NCBI RefSeq assembly: GCF_021440085.1
Contig: NZ_JAKCPW010000007.1
Span: 248,001 to 312,000, forward strand
Length of the DNA stretch: 64,000 nt
Source of the DNA: Dyadobacter sp. CY261
GTDB taxonomy: Bacteria > Bacteroidota > Bacteroidia > Cytophagales > Spirosomataceae
Reading direction: 5' to 3'
Each line of letters begins with the position of its first letter. Position 1 is the first letter of the stretch. The notes beneath the pieces were generated by a model, which saw only the letters and a list, made by a program, of their open reading frames with translations, was not told the origin of the DNA and searched no databases. The translations under genes and the position numbers were made by a program. Positions 1 through 9,595 of this stretch are shown here, piece by piece.

Positions 1-562
1 CCGTCTTGGGGTGTGAAGGTGTAAAGTCCAGGCCATCCCGCGCCAGTTCGGGGATCAGATCCGTAAGCGATGTGCCCTCCGAGACGAAGTTGTCCACAAA
101 TGCCTGAGAGGAGACAAATCCCCTGGTAAATGCTACATTGAGTTGTCCCTCATAAGTGTGGCGCTTCAAAGCAACTTTTGCCTCCTGGAACTCGCCGTAG
201 CTCAGTTCATCACTGGAATTCATAAATACCGGAGTCACCCGGTAAGTGAATTCACCATCCATCTCCGCATTGAATGGAAAATGGACCCAACGGAATTTCT
301 GGATCGGGGACAGCCTGGTCGAGAGACTTTTACCGTCGCTGCCGCTTCCGGGAAAAGACAGTCTGTTCTTGATAGAAAAGAACCGGTCTTTATCAGGTTC
401 CCGGAATTCCAGTGCGAATCCTACGAAATCATCAGGAGGGGAACCGTTCTTCCAGTTCATGGCCAGGAGGCACATGCCCTCTCCGCGCCAAATGGTTAAT
501 TGAAACGAGGCATTTGAGTTGTTACCCCTGACAACAAAGGCTGATGTGGTAGAGTTTGGCAT
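1..562 (-). CDS. Phospholipase D-like protein, N-terminal part (cut by window edge)
   Basis: An open minus-strand frame runs from ATG at 562 to the left edge without a stop (187 codons visible). The visible part has the N-terminal region I associate with a class of bacterial phospholipase D-like proteins: MNWKNGSPPDDFVGFAL near residue 35, then SPIQKFRWVHFPFNAEMDG, then FTRGFVSSQAFVDNF. The HKD catalytic motifs that would prove the family lie beyond the edge. The beginning has no signal peptide, so a cytosolic protein is likely. It lies 45 bp downstream of the AraC gene at 608-1420 on the same strand and could be co-transcribed with it. The frame is convincing; the family name rests on remembered similarity of this N-terminal region. 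Confidence 0.72.
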   Translation of the reverse strand, partial: MPNSTTSAFVVRGNNSNASFQLTIWRGEGMCLLAMNWKNGSPPDDFVGFALEFREPDKDRFFSIKNRLSFPGSGSDGKSLSTRLSPIQKFRWVHFPFNAEMDGEFTYRVTPVFMNSSDELSYGEFQEAKVALKRHTYEGQLNVAFTRGFVSSQAFVDNFVSEGTSLTDLIPELARDGLDFTPSHPKT

Positions 563-607
563 AACATCTATGGATAAGGTTTGTAAATATCCATACTTAC
601 TCCGTAT

Positions 608-1420
608 CTAAACCAACCATTCAGTAGGTGCCTTGCCGAATTTTTTCTTGAATGAATGGGAGAAATGGGATAGGCTTTCAAATCCAAGGTCGAGATAAAT
701 TGCCGACGGCTTTTTGTGCTTGGTTTCGATAAGGTGCCTGGCTTCAGCAAGCCTTCTTTCTTGGAGCCAATGCCTTGGGGCCATGCCGAATGCCCTTTGA
801 AAATCGCGCTTGAAGCCGGCGAGGCTTCTTCCGGTCAATCGGGCAAATTTTTCGACCGGGATGTTGTAATGAAAATTACTGAGCATGAATTTTTCCAGGT
901 CCATTTTGTAGGGTTCTGAAAAATCGAACAACAATTCTTCCAGCTCGGGTTTGGTATGCATGAGCAGATATACGGCCTCTTTCACTTTGAGCATGCCGAG
1001 CCGCGCGGTAATGGCCCCTTCCGGATTGCGGACGTAAGGCACTACCGACTGGAAGAATGCCCGCAGAAAGTCGTTTGCCGGAATGTGCACATTAGGAGGC
1101 CCTGAATACTTATGCCCGATTTCCACCTGCTCTTCCAGGGCAATAGTCCGGAGCAAATGCTCCTGTAACGAGATCACGATCGTCTGGTAATCCTCGCCGT
1201 CGAGCGGGGTTTTGGTAATTTCTCCCAATTGATTCTTTTGGATCAGCAGCATCTCGCCCGCGCCCATTGAAATCTTTTGTGTAGCAGTTTGGAGCGAAAA
1301 ACGACCCGATACCTGCATGACCAGTGTATTGTTTTCGAGAAACGCCACTTTGTCTTTTCTCTCCTTTGAGAGATAAGAATAGAAAATGACGCCCGGAAGT
1401 ATTTCAGTTGGATTTGTCAC
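608..1420 (-). CDS. AraC-family transcriptional regulator
   Basis: A 270-residue cytosolic DNA-binding protein. The first ~160 residues form an effector-binding part of the ExsA-like/AraC N-terminal kind (LENNTLVMQVSGRFSLQ, MGAGEMLLIQKNQLG). The last ~100 residues are the double helix-turn-helix: first helix pair near VEKFARLTGRSLAGFKRDF, second in LGFESLSHFSHSFKKKFG, ending in the typical APTEW. The length is normal for the family. It lies downstream of two aldo/keto reductase genes on the same strand, separated from them by a hairpin terminator, so it probably has its own promoter. Many Bacteroidota AraC proteins of this shape control small oxidoreductases nearby, but the target cannot be read from the sequence. 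Confidence 0.88.
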   Translation of the reverse strand: MTNPTEILPGVIFYSYLSKERKDKVAFLENNTLVMQVSGRFSLQTATQKISMGAGEMLLIQKNQLGEITKTPLDGEDYQTIVISLQEHLLRTIALEEQVEIGHKYSGPPNVHIPANDFLRAFFQSVVPYVRNPEGAITARLGMLKVKEAVYLLMHTKPELEELLFDFSEPYKMDLEKFMLSNFHYNIPVEKFARLTGRSLAGFKRDFQRAFGMAPRHWLQERRLAEARHLIETKHKKPSAIYLDLGFESLSHFSHSFKKKFGKAPTEWLV

Positions 1421-1435
1421 ACCGTAAATATATCA

Positions 1436-1464
1436 AAAGCAGGGCTTTTTTAATGCCCTGCTTT
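1436..1464 (-). terminator. Hairpin terminator after aldo/keto reductase
   Basis: A perfect 10-bp inverted repeat (AAAGCAGGGC / GCCCTGCTTT) with a 9-nt A/T loop lies 12 bp past the stop of the aldo/keto reductase. Read on the minus strand the stem is followed by TTTGATAT. It separates the reductase from the downstream AraC gene. Confidence 0.75.
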
Positions 1465-1476
1465 GGTTATTGCCTG

Positions 1477-2442
1477 CTATCGCTGAAGATAGGTGCCGCC
1501 AAGTATCGCACCGGGCGCAAAATGGGTGTCGAGCGTACTGATCTCCTCCGTGCTGAGGGCGATGTCCATCGCCTGCATGTTTTCTGGCAACCTTGATCTG
1601 CGGCTCATGCTCACCAACGGCATAATATGGTCGCCCTGCGCATTGACCCAGGCGATGGCCAGCTGTGTAGGTGTGCAATCTTTTTCCTTAGCCATTTGCT
1701 TCAATAGTTCAACTTTTTCAAGATTCCGGAGCAGGTTCTCGCCCTGGAACCGGGAAAAATGAAGGCGATAGTCGTCGGTAGGAAGAGGTGCCTGCAAGTT
1801 GCCGGTGAGCAGGCCTTCCGCCGTGTTGGCAAAGGCCACGACCCCAATGCCCAGTTCTTTGGCGGCAGGAAGCAGGTCGCTTTCAATTTGCCGGTCAGCG
1901 AGTGAATAGCCGATTTCCAGTGCCGTCACGGGATGAATGCTATGCGCCTTGCGCAACTGGTCGGCGGTAATTTCGGAAACGCCGAGGTAACGGACCTTAC
2001 CTTCCTTGATCAGGTCGCCCACGGTGCCGATCACATCTTCTACCGGAACACTGTTATCGAGCCGACAAGGCTGATAGAGATCGATCGTCTCTATTCCCAA
2101 ACGTACAAGCGAATAGTTGATGAAATTCTTGATCGCTATCGGACGGAGGTCCAGCCCAAGCCATTGACCATTGTAAAAGATCGCCCCAAACTTGACACTG
2201 ATGAAAGTGTCGTCGCGGCGGCCTTTGATGGCTTTGCCGACAAGGAGCTCGTTGTGCCCGGCACCGTAAAAGTCGCCCGTGTTTAGAAAGTTAATGCCGC
2301 TGTCCAATGCGTTTTGAATGGTTGCGATGCTTTCAGCTTCGTCATTGGCCGGGCCTCCCCACACGGGCGACATGCGCATACAGCCTAATCCAAGTTTAGA
2401 AACAAGAGGGCCGTTCTGGCCGAGGTTTATGGTCGTTGTCAT
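1477..2442 (-). CDS. Aldo/keto reductase
   Basis: A predicted NAD(P)H-dependent carbonyl reductase of 321 residues with the (beta/alpha)8 aldo/keto reductase fold. I take ATG at 2442, giving MTTTINLGQNGPLVSKLG, the usual family N-terminus; the upstream in-frame ATG at 2511 adds 23 residues unlike the family. Seen motifs: LGLGCMRMSPVWG; the tetrad Asp and Tyr in LNTGDFYGAGHNELLVG; Lys in ISVKFGA. The position normally holding the catalytic His (YQHRxD in relatives) is Cys (YQPCRLD). The C-terminal cofactor-binding part is present (MPLVSMSRRSRLPENMQA). A paralogue lies 101 bp upstream on the same strand, so the two probably form an operon after a local duplication. Substrate unknown. Confidence 0.88.
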   Translation of the reverse strand: MTTTINLGQNGPLVSKLGLGCMRMSPVWGGPANDEAESIATIQNALDSGINFLNTGDFYGAGHNELLVGKAIKGRRDDTFISVKFGAIFYNGQWLGLDLRPIAIKNFINYSLVRLGIETIDLYQPCRLDNSVPVEDVIGTVGDLIKEGKVRYLGVSEITADQLRKAHSIHPVTALEIGYSLADRQIESDLLPAAKELGIGVVAFANTAEGLLTGNLQAPLPTDDYRLHFSRFQGENLLRNLEKVELLKQMAKEKDCTPTQLAIAWVNAQGDHIMPLVSMSRRSRLPENMQAMDIALSTEEISTLDTHFAPGAILGGTYLQR

Positions 2443-2543
2443 CTTTGTTTTGATTTTAACGATACAAAGGTGAGCTGTTATCGCCCCCGGCCGATTTCCT
2501 CCACGGCTCAAATTACTTGCCTGTACGGATCAGAAAGTGGTCG

Positions 2544-3533
<990 letters not shown>

Positions 3534-3599
3534 TATTGTAGTTTTTAGCGTTTCTACAAAGGTCCGCCGGGAAAAATGAACAGGGCCGGACAAAACGAC

Positions 3600-4460
3600 T
3601 TAGGTTCCGGACAAATCCTGGAAAAACGCAGCGATGGTTTTGCCGGTTACCTTTTTGAACAGACGGGAAAAGTATTCGGGGTCGTTGAAGCCAAGGTCAA
3701 ATGCCAACTCTTTCACTGAGAAGTTTTCACTGTAATAAAGCCGTCGGCGTGCTTCCAGAATGAGCCGGTTGATGATAAACTCCTTTGGCGAAAAGCCGGA
3801 ATAGTATTTAACAATGCCATACAGCGTATTGGGGCTTAGCAGCAACTGCGCTGCGATAGCCTCGACCTTGGGATGCTCGGTCAGGTTATTCTCCACAAAA
3901 AGCTTGAAATCGATAAACTTGGAAAGCCTGTGGTCGACCGGGCTTTTGCCGGCGGCAAAATAAGCTGCGTTGATTTCTGTCAGCAGGCTGTTTAAATGCG
4001 CCAGGATCAGGTCCGCTTCCGTTTCCCAGCTACTTAACAATTCAAGAAGATTCTCAAAAATGGATTTCACGCGCACAGCAGCAGCCGGCGAAAACCTGAT
4101 TTTCGGGTTGTTTGATGGATTAATGAGAAAGGGATATTGCCTTGGTAGCAACGACAGGCAGCTTTCTTCGAAGCCGATTTTGAAATAATCGGACCCTTTT
4201 TTAGTAACGGGGAACCGGTGTACCTGGTGTGGTAATACAAACAGGAGCTCGTTGCTATTCACCTCGAAATCTTGCAGATCAACACCGTGCCGGCTGCTTC
4301 CGTCCATCATGAATAAAAAGAAGTAATAGGACGTACGGACTGTCGTACCAAACTTTTTGGCTTCTTCTGGCGGCACATGCCCAAAGCCGGGCGACACCAC
4401 CCTGACAGGCAGTGTTCGGTTCTGTTTAAAGCGATCAAGAAAGCCGTCTATTTTTTCCAT
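3600..4460 (-). CDS. AraC-family transcriptional regulator with cupin-type sensor
   Basis: A 286-residue cytosolic regulator. Residues ~1-110 look like an AraC cupin sensor (FFLFMMDGSSRHGVDLQDF, NELLFVLPHQVHRFP, where paired His residues are typical of the sugar/effector pocket). Residues ~185-286 carry two helix-turn-helix units (VEAIAAQLLLSPNTLYGIVK; LGFNDPEYFSRLFKKVTGK). It sits 66 bp upstream of the two aldo/keto reductases on the same strand and is divergent, 75 bp apart, from the HTCC gene at 4536. Control of the reductase pair is the simplest proposal from position alone. Confidence 0.88.
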   Translation of the reverse strand: MEKIDGFLDRFKQNRTLPVRVVSPGFGHVPPEEAKKFGTTVRTSYYFFLFMMDGSSRHGVDLQDFEVNSNELLFVLPHQVHRFPVTKKGSDYFKIGFEESCLSLLPRQYPFLINPSNNPKIRFSPAAAVRVKSIFENLLELLSSWETEADLILAHLNSLLTEINAAYFAAGKSPVDHRLSKFIDFKLFVENNLTEHPKVEAIAAQLLLSPNTLYGIVKYYSGFSPKEFIINRLILEARRRLYYSENFSVKELAFDLGFNDPEYFSRLFKKVTGKTIAAFFQDLSGT

Positions 4461-4535
4461 TAAGTAAAAATACGAACGAGCGCTAAGTTCCGGCGCCGGA
4501 TAGTTCTAATTTGCAGCACTATTCCTGTCTAACCT

Positions 4536-7500
4536 ATGAAGCACATCCTGCTGCTGGTCGCCTTGGCGACTAGTCCCCATATATTTGCACAGATTGCCAG
4601 TCGGCCCCTGCACGCTGTTTGGGAGCAGAGCGTTCCCTTTATTTCAAAATACACCCCCGACGACTATAAGGCTGCTATGCAAAACTGGGCGTTGGTGCAG
4701 AGCGACAATGGGATCATTTACACAGCCAATAACTTTGGTGTGCTCGAATTTGACGGTTCCCGCTGGAAGTTGATCAAAACAACGGAAGGCAACCCGGTGA
4801 GGTCGCTGGCCAAGGACGCGTCTGGCAGGATTTACGTGGGAGGCTCCGGCGAAATAGGGTACCTGGCCCCCAACGGCAGGAATGAAATGGTTTTTCATTC
4901 TCTCAAAAATAAGATCAACCGTGCCTACCACGATTTTGGTAACGTTTGGTTCACCTTTGCCAACCGGAATTCGGTCTACTTTGTTTGTGACCTGCACATT
5001 CTGGAATGGTCGGGTGGCCGATTTAAGGTATGGCGGAGCGGCATCGGGACGCTTGGCTTTGCATGGATGATCCGTGACGAGCTGTACGTGGGCGTAAGCG
5101 AGGTAGGACTCATGAAAATGGGGCCCGATTCATTGAAACAAGCACCGGGAGGGGCGCAATTCAACGGAATGGGTTTGAGTGCGTTGCTGCCTTACGGCAA
5201 AAGCAGTATGCTCGCCATGGGGCAAAGCAAGCAATTTTATCTTTATGACGGACAAAGCCTCAAACCATTCACGACGGAGCACGGGGTTGTCGGCATAGCG
5301 GATGCGGTTTACCATGGCGCATTGCTTTCGAATGGGTTGTATGCACTCGCCACCACCGGCACCGGTCTCTATTTAATGGACAGCAGCGGCCATATCCGAA
5401 GTAATGTAAGCCGGAAGGAGGGACTCACGAGCGACGCAGTATATTACGTGTTCGAAGATGCTGAAAAGGATTTATGGCTGGCTACCGACAATGGTATCAG
5501 CCGTTTGGAAATTAACTCGCCGGTGAGGGTACTGAACGAAAACAACGGATTGGACGAGAACCCGTTTGATATTGAGTATTTCAATGACAAAATTTATGCG
5601 GTCAACAGCAAGGGATTGTTTCAGCTGAACCAGTTCGCATCGAACGGCGCTTCCAAGTATCGGTTTCAAAAAATACCCGGTATCGACAACCTGACGATGC
5701 ATTGTCAGGCTATCGGGAACCAGCTGGTTGTATCCAATTACGACGGTATTTTTGTGCTGGGCACCAACGGGCGGCTGGATCATGTGGCGAAGGAAAATGT
5801 GGTGAGGACAGAGGAGTATCACGGTGAGACGCCCCCCGGTCATTTGTTTGTCGGCCTGGAAGGCCTGGGCTTGACCGAACTCATTTATACCGACGGCAAG
5901 TGGAAGCCGGGCAAAAAAAGAATGGATTTCAAAGGTTATGCCGAAAACTTTGCCCGTGGGCGTGGTGGCAATCTATTCGTCAATACCCGGCGTAACGGCA
6001 TTTATGAATTAACCTGGAAGGACGGGCCCAATACGCTCTCAGAAAATTTTACTGTCATTCACCATGACACTTCCACTGGTCTTTCCTCTAACAAAATCAG
6101 GGCAATGGAAAGGGTAGGGAACACGGTTTACGCTTCGACGGACGAAGCCGCATTCCGCTACGAGGTGCAAAAACGCAGATTTCAGAAAGACTCGAAGCTT
6201 ACGGCTGTTATGCGGCGTTATCAGGGCGCATGGATCAACGAAATTGTCGAGGGTGGTGGCGGCAAAATGTGGTTCACACTTTATGACAACTCCCGGAGCC
6301 CCGTATTTCAGTATGATAACGGCCAAATCCATGAATTGCCGGTTTCGGGAAGATTTTCGGACGCGCTGATTACCAAAATACACGATACCGGGAAAGGCAT
6401 TGTGTTTCTGGGCTCCAACAAATGGATCGCACTTTTCAATGAGCAATGGCAAAACGAGCCCTTACCCGGTTTTAAAACATTGATCCGCCAGGTATTTATC
6501 AAAAAGGACTCGCTGATCGAATTCCGGCAGGGGGCCGGTGCTCAAATGTCCCTGCCATTTGGGCAGGATGTACTGCGTTTCCAGTTTGCGTTGCCCAGCT
6601 ACGATCTTTCGGCAAAGAATCAGTTTCAGTATTATCTTGAAGGATTCGACAAAGGCTGGTCGGCGTGGTCGCCGGAAGCGTTTGCGGATTTTACAAACCT
6701 GCCGGAGGGCGACTATATTTTCCGGGTCCGGGGCAAAAATGTATACGGAGAAACGGGTGCCGAAGATCAGTTGGCATTCACGGTACTGCCGCCCTGGTAC
6801 CGTGCATGGTGGGCATATGCTTGCTATGCACTGGCCATTGCCGGCCTGACGATCCTGTTTATCCGTTTTCGGGAAAGAAACCTGCAAAATGAAAAGTTGG
6901 CGCTCGAAAAGATAGTCAGGGAGAGAACAGAGAAAATCCTGGTGCAAACAGAAGAGCTGAAAGAAATGGACCGGATCAAGTCGCGGTTCTTTGCCAATCT
7001 GTCGCATGAATTCCGCACGCCCCTGACGCTCATTCTTACGCCGCTGGAAGAGCAAATCAAAAAGACGCCGCCAGCAGAGCGGGAAGGATTGCTGATCATG
7101 AAGCGTTATGCCAGCCGGCTTGCGGAGCTGGTCAATCAGTTGCTGAACCTGTCCAGGCTGGAAGCCGGCAAAATGGAATTGCGAATCCGGCAGGGCGATC
7201 TCGCACAGTTCCTGTACATCCTGGCGACGTCTTTCGAATCGCTGGCCCAGCATAAGCAGATCAAATTCACCAATAACCAGGACCTTCACGGGCACTCCTT
7301 CTGGTTCGATGCCGACAAGCTCGAAAAAATTGTCATCAATCTGCTCTCGAATGCATTCAAGTTCACGCCTTCCCGTGGGGAAGTGGTTTTTTCGGCCTAT
7401 ATGATCGAGAAAGAAGATCGAAACTGGTTGCAGATCAAGGTTTCCGATACGGGACAAGGCATTGCACCCGGCGAGCAAGAACGGATTTTCGAATCCTTCT

Positions 7501-8558
7501 ATCAATCCCGGCAAACTGTGGAAGATCATCAGGGCGGTACCGGGCTGGGGCTCGCGCTGGTAAAGGAGCTCGTCAATTTGCATCACGGGCACATTGCGCT
7601 TCAAAGCGAAGTGGGTAAGGGCACCACATTTACGGTAGCATTGGCGGTCGACAGGGAAGCTTATTCGCCCGATCAGATTGTCGATTTGCCCATGGAGGAA
7701 TTCAGTGCGGAAACTGCCAATGCCGTAAACGAAATGGCTACCGAAGTGTTGGCCGAAAATCCGGAAAAAGAGGTTCAGTATCCGGAGCAAAGGGACTCGA
7801 TACTGATCGTGGAGGATAACCCCGAGCTGCGCAATTACATGGCAAAACAGCTGGAGAGCGAATTCACCGTCTATACCGCCGCGGATGGAACAGCTGGCCT
7901 GGATGAGGCAAAAAGGATGATGCCGGGCTTAATTATCAGTGATTTGATGATGCCCGGCCTGGATGGAATGGAGTTGACGAGCCGTGTGAAATCGGATGAA
8001 CGGACAAGTCACATTCCGGTGATACTCCTGACAGCAAAAGGCGGTCAGGAATCGCGTATAGATGGACTGAAAACCGGCGCTGACGATTATTTGATTAAAC
8101 CGTTTTCGATGGAAGAACTATCGGTGCGGGTCAGGAACCTGATTTTACTGCGGAAAAGACTCGCCGACAAATATCGTGAGCGTATACGGGTGCACGTTAC
8201 TTCCTCAGAGGAGATGTCGATCGACGACCGGTTTCTGCTGAAAGCGAAAGAAATCGTTGAGGCAAATATGGAAGATGTTTCCTTTTCTGTTGAGAAGATG
8301 TCGGAAGAAATGAGCCTTAGCCGTACGCAGTTGCTTCGGAAATTGAAAGCGTTGACGGGACTCGCCCCCAACGACTTCATCCGTGACCTGCGCTTGCAGA
8401 AGGCGGCTGAATTGATCCGGCAGAAAGCGGACACTATTACGCAGATAGGATATGCCGTGGGCTTCAATGACCAGTCGTATTTTAGTAAATGCTTTAAAAA
8501 AGAATTTGGTGAAACCCCTACGGAATACTCCATAAGGGTTTCACAGGAGAAGAATTAG
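4536..8558 (+). CDS. Hybrid two-component regulator (HTCC)
   Basis: A 1340-residue membrane-spanning sensor, kinase and transcription factor in one chain. Order: signal peptide 1-19 (ends HIFAQ); periplasmic beta-propeller made of two-component regulator propeller repeats (e.g. DLWLATDNGISRLE) to ~680; Y_Y_Y domain ~680-755 (YYLEGFDKGWSAWS); one membrane helix ~757-778; dimerisation/phosphoacceptor helix with His824 in FFANLSHEFRTPL; ATPase with N box (NLLSNAFKF) and G boxes (DTGQGI, GGTGLGLALV); receiver ~1088-1200 with acceptor Asp1136 (ISDLMMPGLDG); AraC-type HTH to the end (ending GETPTEYS). Proteins of this type sense oligosaccharides and switch on polysaccharide utilisation genes. No SusC/D pair is adjacent, so its target locus is unknown. 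Confidence 0.93.
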   Translation: MKHILLLVALATSPHIFAQIASRPLHAVWEQSVPFISKYTPDDYKAAMQNWALVQSDNGIIYTANNFGVLEFDGSRWKLIKTTEGNPVRSLAKDASGRIYVGGSGEIGYLAPNGRNEMVFHSLKNKINRAYHDFGNVWFTFANRNSVYFVCDLHILEWSGGRFKVWRSGIGTLGFAWMIRDELYVGVSEVGLMKMGPDSLKQAPGGAQFNGMGLSALLPYGKSSMLAMGQSKQFYLYDGQSLKPFTTEHGVVGIADAVYHGALLSNGLYALATTGTGLYLMDSSGHIRSNVSRKEGLTSDAVYYVFEDAEKDLWLATDNGISRLEINSPVRVLNENNGLDENPFDIEYFNDKIYAVNSKGLFQLNQFASNGASKYRFQKIPGIDNLTMHCQAIGNQLVVSNYDGIFVLGTNGRLDHVAKENVVRTEEYHGETPPGHLFVGLEGLGLTELIYTDGKWKPGKKRMDFKGYAENFARGRGGNLFVNTRRNGIYELTWKDGPNTLSENFTVIHHDTSTGLSSNKIRAMERVGNTVYASTDEAAFRYEVQKRRFQKDSKLTAVMRRYQGAWINEIVEGGGGKMWFTLYDNSRSPVFQYDNGQIHELPVSGRFSDALITKIHDTGKGIVFLGSNKWIALFNEQWQNEPLPGFKTLIRQVFIKKDSLIEFRQGAGAQMSLPFGQDVLRFQFALPSYDLSAKNQFQYYLEGFDKGWSAWSPEAFADFTNLPEGDYIFRVRGKNVYGETGAEDQLAFTVLPPWYRAWWAYACYALAIAGLTILFIRFRERNLQNEKLALEKIVRERTEKILVQTEELKEMDRIKSRFFANLSHEFRTPLTLILTPLEEQIKKTPPAEREGLLIMKRYASRLAELVNQLLNLSRLEAGKMELRIRQGDLAQFLYILATSFESLAQHKQIKFTNNQDLHGHSFWFDADKLEKIVINLLSNAFKFTPSRGEVVFSAYMIEKEDRNWLQIKVSDTGQGIAPGEQERIFESFYQSRQTVEDHQGGTGLGLALVKELVNLHHGHIALQSEVGKGTTFTVALAVDREAYSPDQIVDLPMEEFSAETANAVNEMATEVLAENPEKEVQYPEQRDSILIVEDNPELRNYMAKQLESEFTVYTAADGTAGLDEAKRMMPGLIISDLMMPGLDGMELTSRVKSDERTSHIPVILLTAKGGQESRIDGLKTGADDYLIKPFSMEELSVRVRNLILLRKRLADKYRERIRVHVTSSEEMSIDDRFLLKAKEIVEANMEDVSFSVEKMSEEMSLSRTQLLRKLKALTGLAPNDFIRDLRLQKAAELIRQKADTITQIGYAVGFNDQSYFSKCFKKEFGETPTEYSIRVSQEKN

Positions 8559-8598
8559 TGGGTTGGTCCAAAAACGGTAAATGGGTGCTTACTATCAA

Positions 8599-9375
8599 TT
8601 ATTTCAGTGCCTGCGAATGGGATTCAAACGATTTCTTTTTGCGGTCGGCGCGGTTGACAAAAGGGATAATCATCGGGGCAGTGCGCTTGTAGTCCTGGTA
8701 CCTGGCCCCGAAATGATCCACCAGGTCTTTTTCTTCAAACCGAATGGCGATCAGCATATAGGTAGTCGTCATAAAGGCAAAAAACAAATGAGCGGCCGTC
8801 ATGACAGGGGTAGACCAGAACGCGATCATAAAGCCCAGATACAACGGGTGACGTACGTACTTGTAAAAGAAAGGCGTCCTGAAAGACAGCGATTGATACG
8901 TTTTACCAGTAAAATACAATCCAACCTGTCGTAACCCGAACAAGTCGAAGTGATTGATCAGAAACGTACTCACCAGCACGATCGTGAAACCAAACATGGA
9001 CGTCAATTGAAGCACGAGCCGTGCCGTTTCGGATTCGACCGACCAGATCACGCCGCCGATCGGCTCCCATTTCCAGAACAGTAATATCAAACAGAGGCTT
9101 GCCAGCAGCACATACGTACTCCGTTCAATGGGTTCGGGGACAAAGCGTGTCCACCACTTTTTAAACGCAGGCCGGGCCATAATGCTGTGTTGAAGCGCGA
9201 AAACGGCAAGCAAGCCCGCGTCGACAAGCAAGGCGTAACCCAGCGGACTTTGTGGAGTGCTGTCGATGTGTTTGGGCACCAAAAATGTGCTCACAAAACC
9301 CATCGCGTAGCAAAAGGTAGCAAAGAAGATGACATATGAGACAATGCCATACATTAAGAAGACTAATTTTTTCAT
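8599..9375 (-). CDS. MddA-like methanethiol S-methyltransferase / isoprenylcysteine methyltransferase family
   Basis: A 258-residue integral membrane protein with about five hydrophobic helices (starting MKKLVFLMYGIVSYVIFF). The C-terminal half has the SAM-binding signature of the isoprenylcysteine carboxyl methyltransferase (ICMT)/NnrU superfamily: YKYVRHPLYLGFMIAFW, then FEEKDLVDHFGARYQDYKR. Length and the internal LQHSIMARPAFKKWW resemble MddA, which methylates methanethiol to dimethyl sulfide in Pseudomonas (family knowledge). A different methyl acceptor cannot be excluded, since the ICMT superfamily is broad. The gene converges on the HTCC (41 bp between stops). The 220 bp upstream (9376-9595) hold no gene; a 9-bp inverted repeat ATCCAGGTA/TACCTGGAT there (9467-9475 and 9520-9528) is weak. 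Confidence 0.75.
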   Translation of the reverse strand: MKKLVFLMYGIVSYVIFFATFCYAMGFVSTFLVPKHIDSTPQSPLGYALLVDAGLLAVFALQHSIMARPAFKKWWTRFVPEPIERSTYVLLASLCLILLFWKWEPIGGVIWSVESETARLVLQLTSMFGFTIVLVSTFLINHFDLFGLRQVGLYFTGKTYQSLSFRTPFFYKYVRHPLYLGFMIAFWSTPVMTAAHLFFAFMTTTYMLIAIRFEEKDLVDHFGARYQDYKRTAPMIIPFVNRADRKKKSFESHSQALK

Positions 9376-9595
9376 GGTTTAAAAGATAAATGAGAAAAGA
9401 GTAAATGAATAATCTGGTAGCAAAATTAGCGGGAGTAATGGGCGTCGGATTGTATTATGGATGCAGATCCAGGTAATGGTGAGCCCCGGGAAATAGCCCA
9501 TTTCTCATTGTCTCAGAAATACCTGGATTTGAATCGACAATACAAGTGCAGGAGCTTTTAGGGGATGACTTTTGTAGGCAAAAAAGTCATGAAAA

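Noticed and set aside
2443-2511. Longer N-terminus of the first aldo/keto reductase
   Set aside because: The extra 23 residues lie outside the conserved family start and no signal peptide is formed.
6462-7790. Long minus-strand open frame (442 codons) opposite the first HTCC
   Set aside because: It lies fully antisense to conserved kinase and Y_Y_Y coding sequence and its translation has no recognisable domain; G/C-rich codon patterns create such frames.
9467-9528. Hairpin in the gap before the first barrel protein
   Set aside because: The 9-bp arms are 44 nt apart with no T run and no link to a regulator; chance is a fair explanation.
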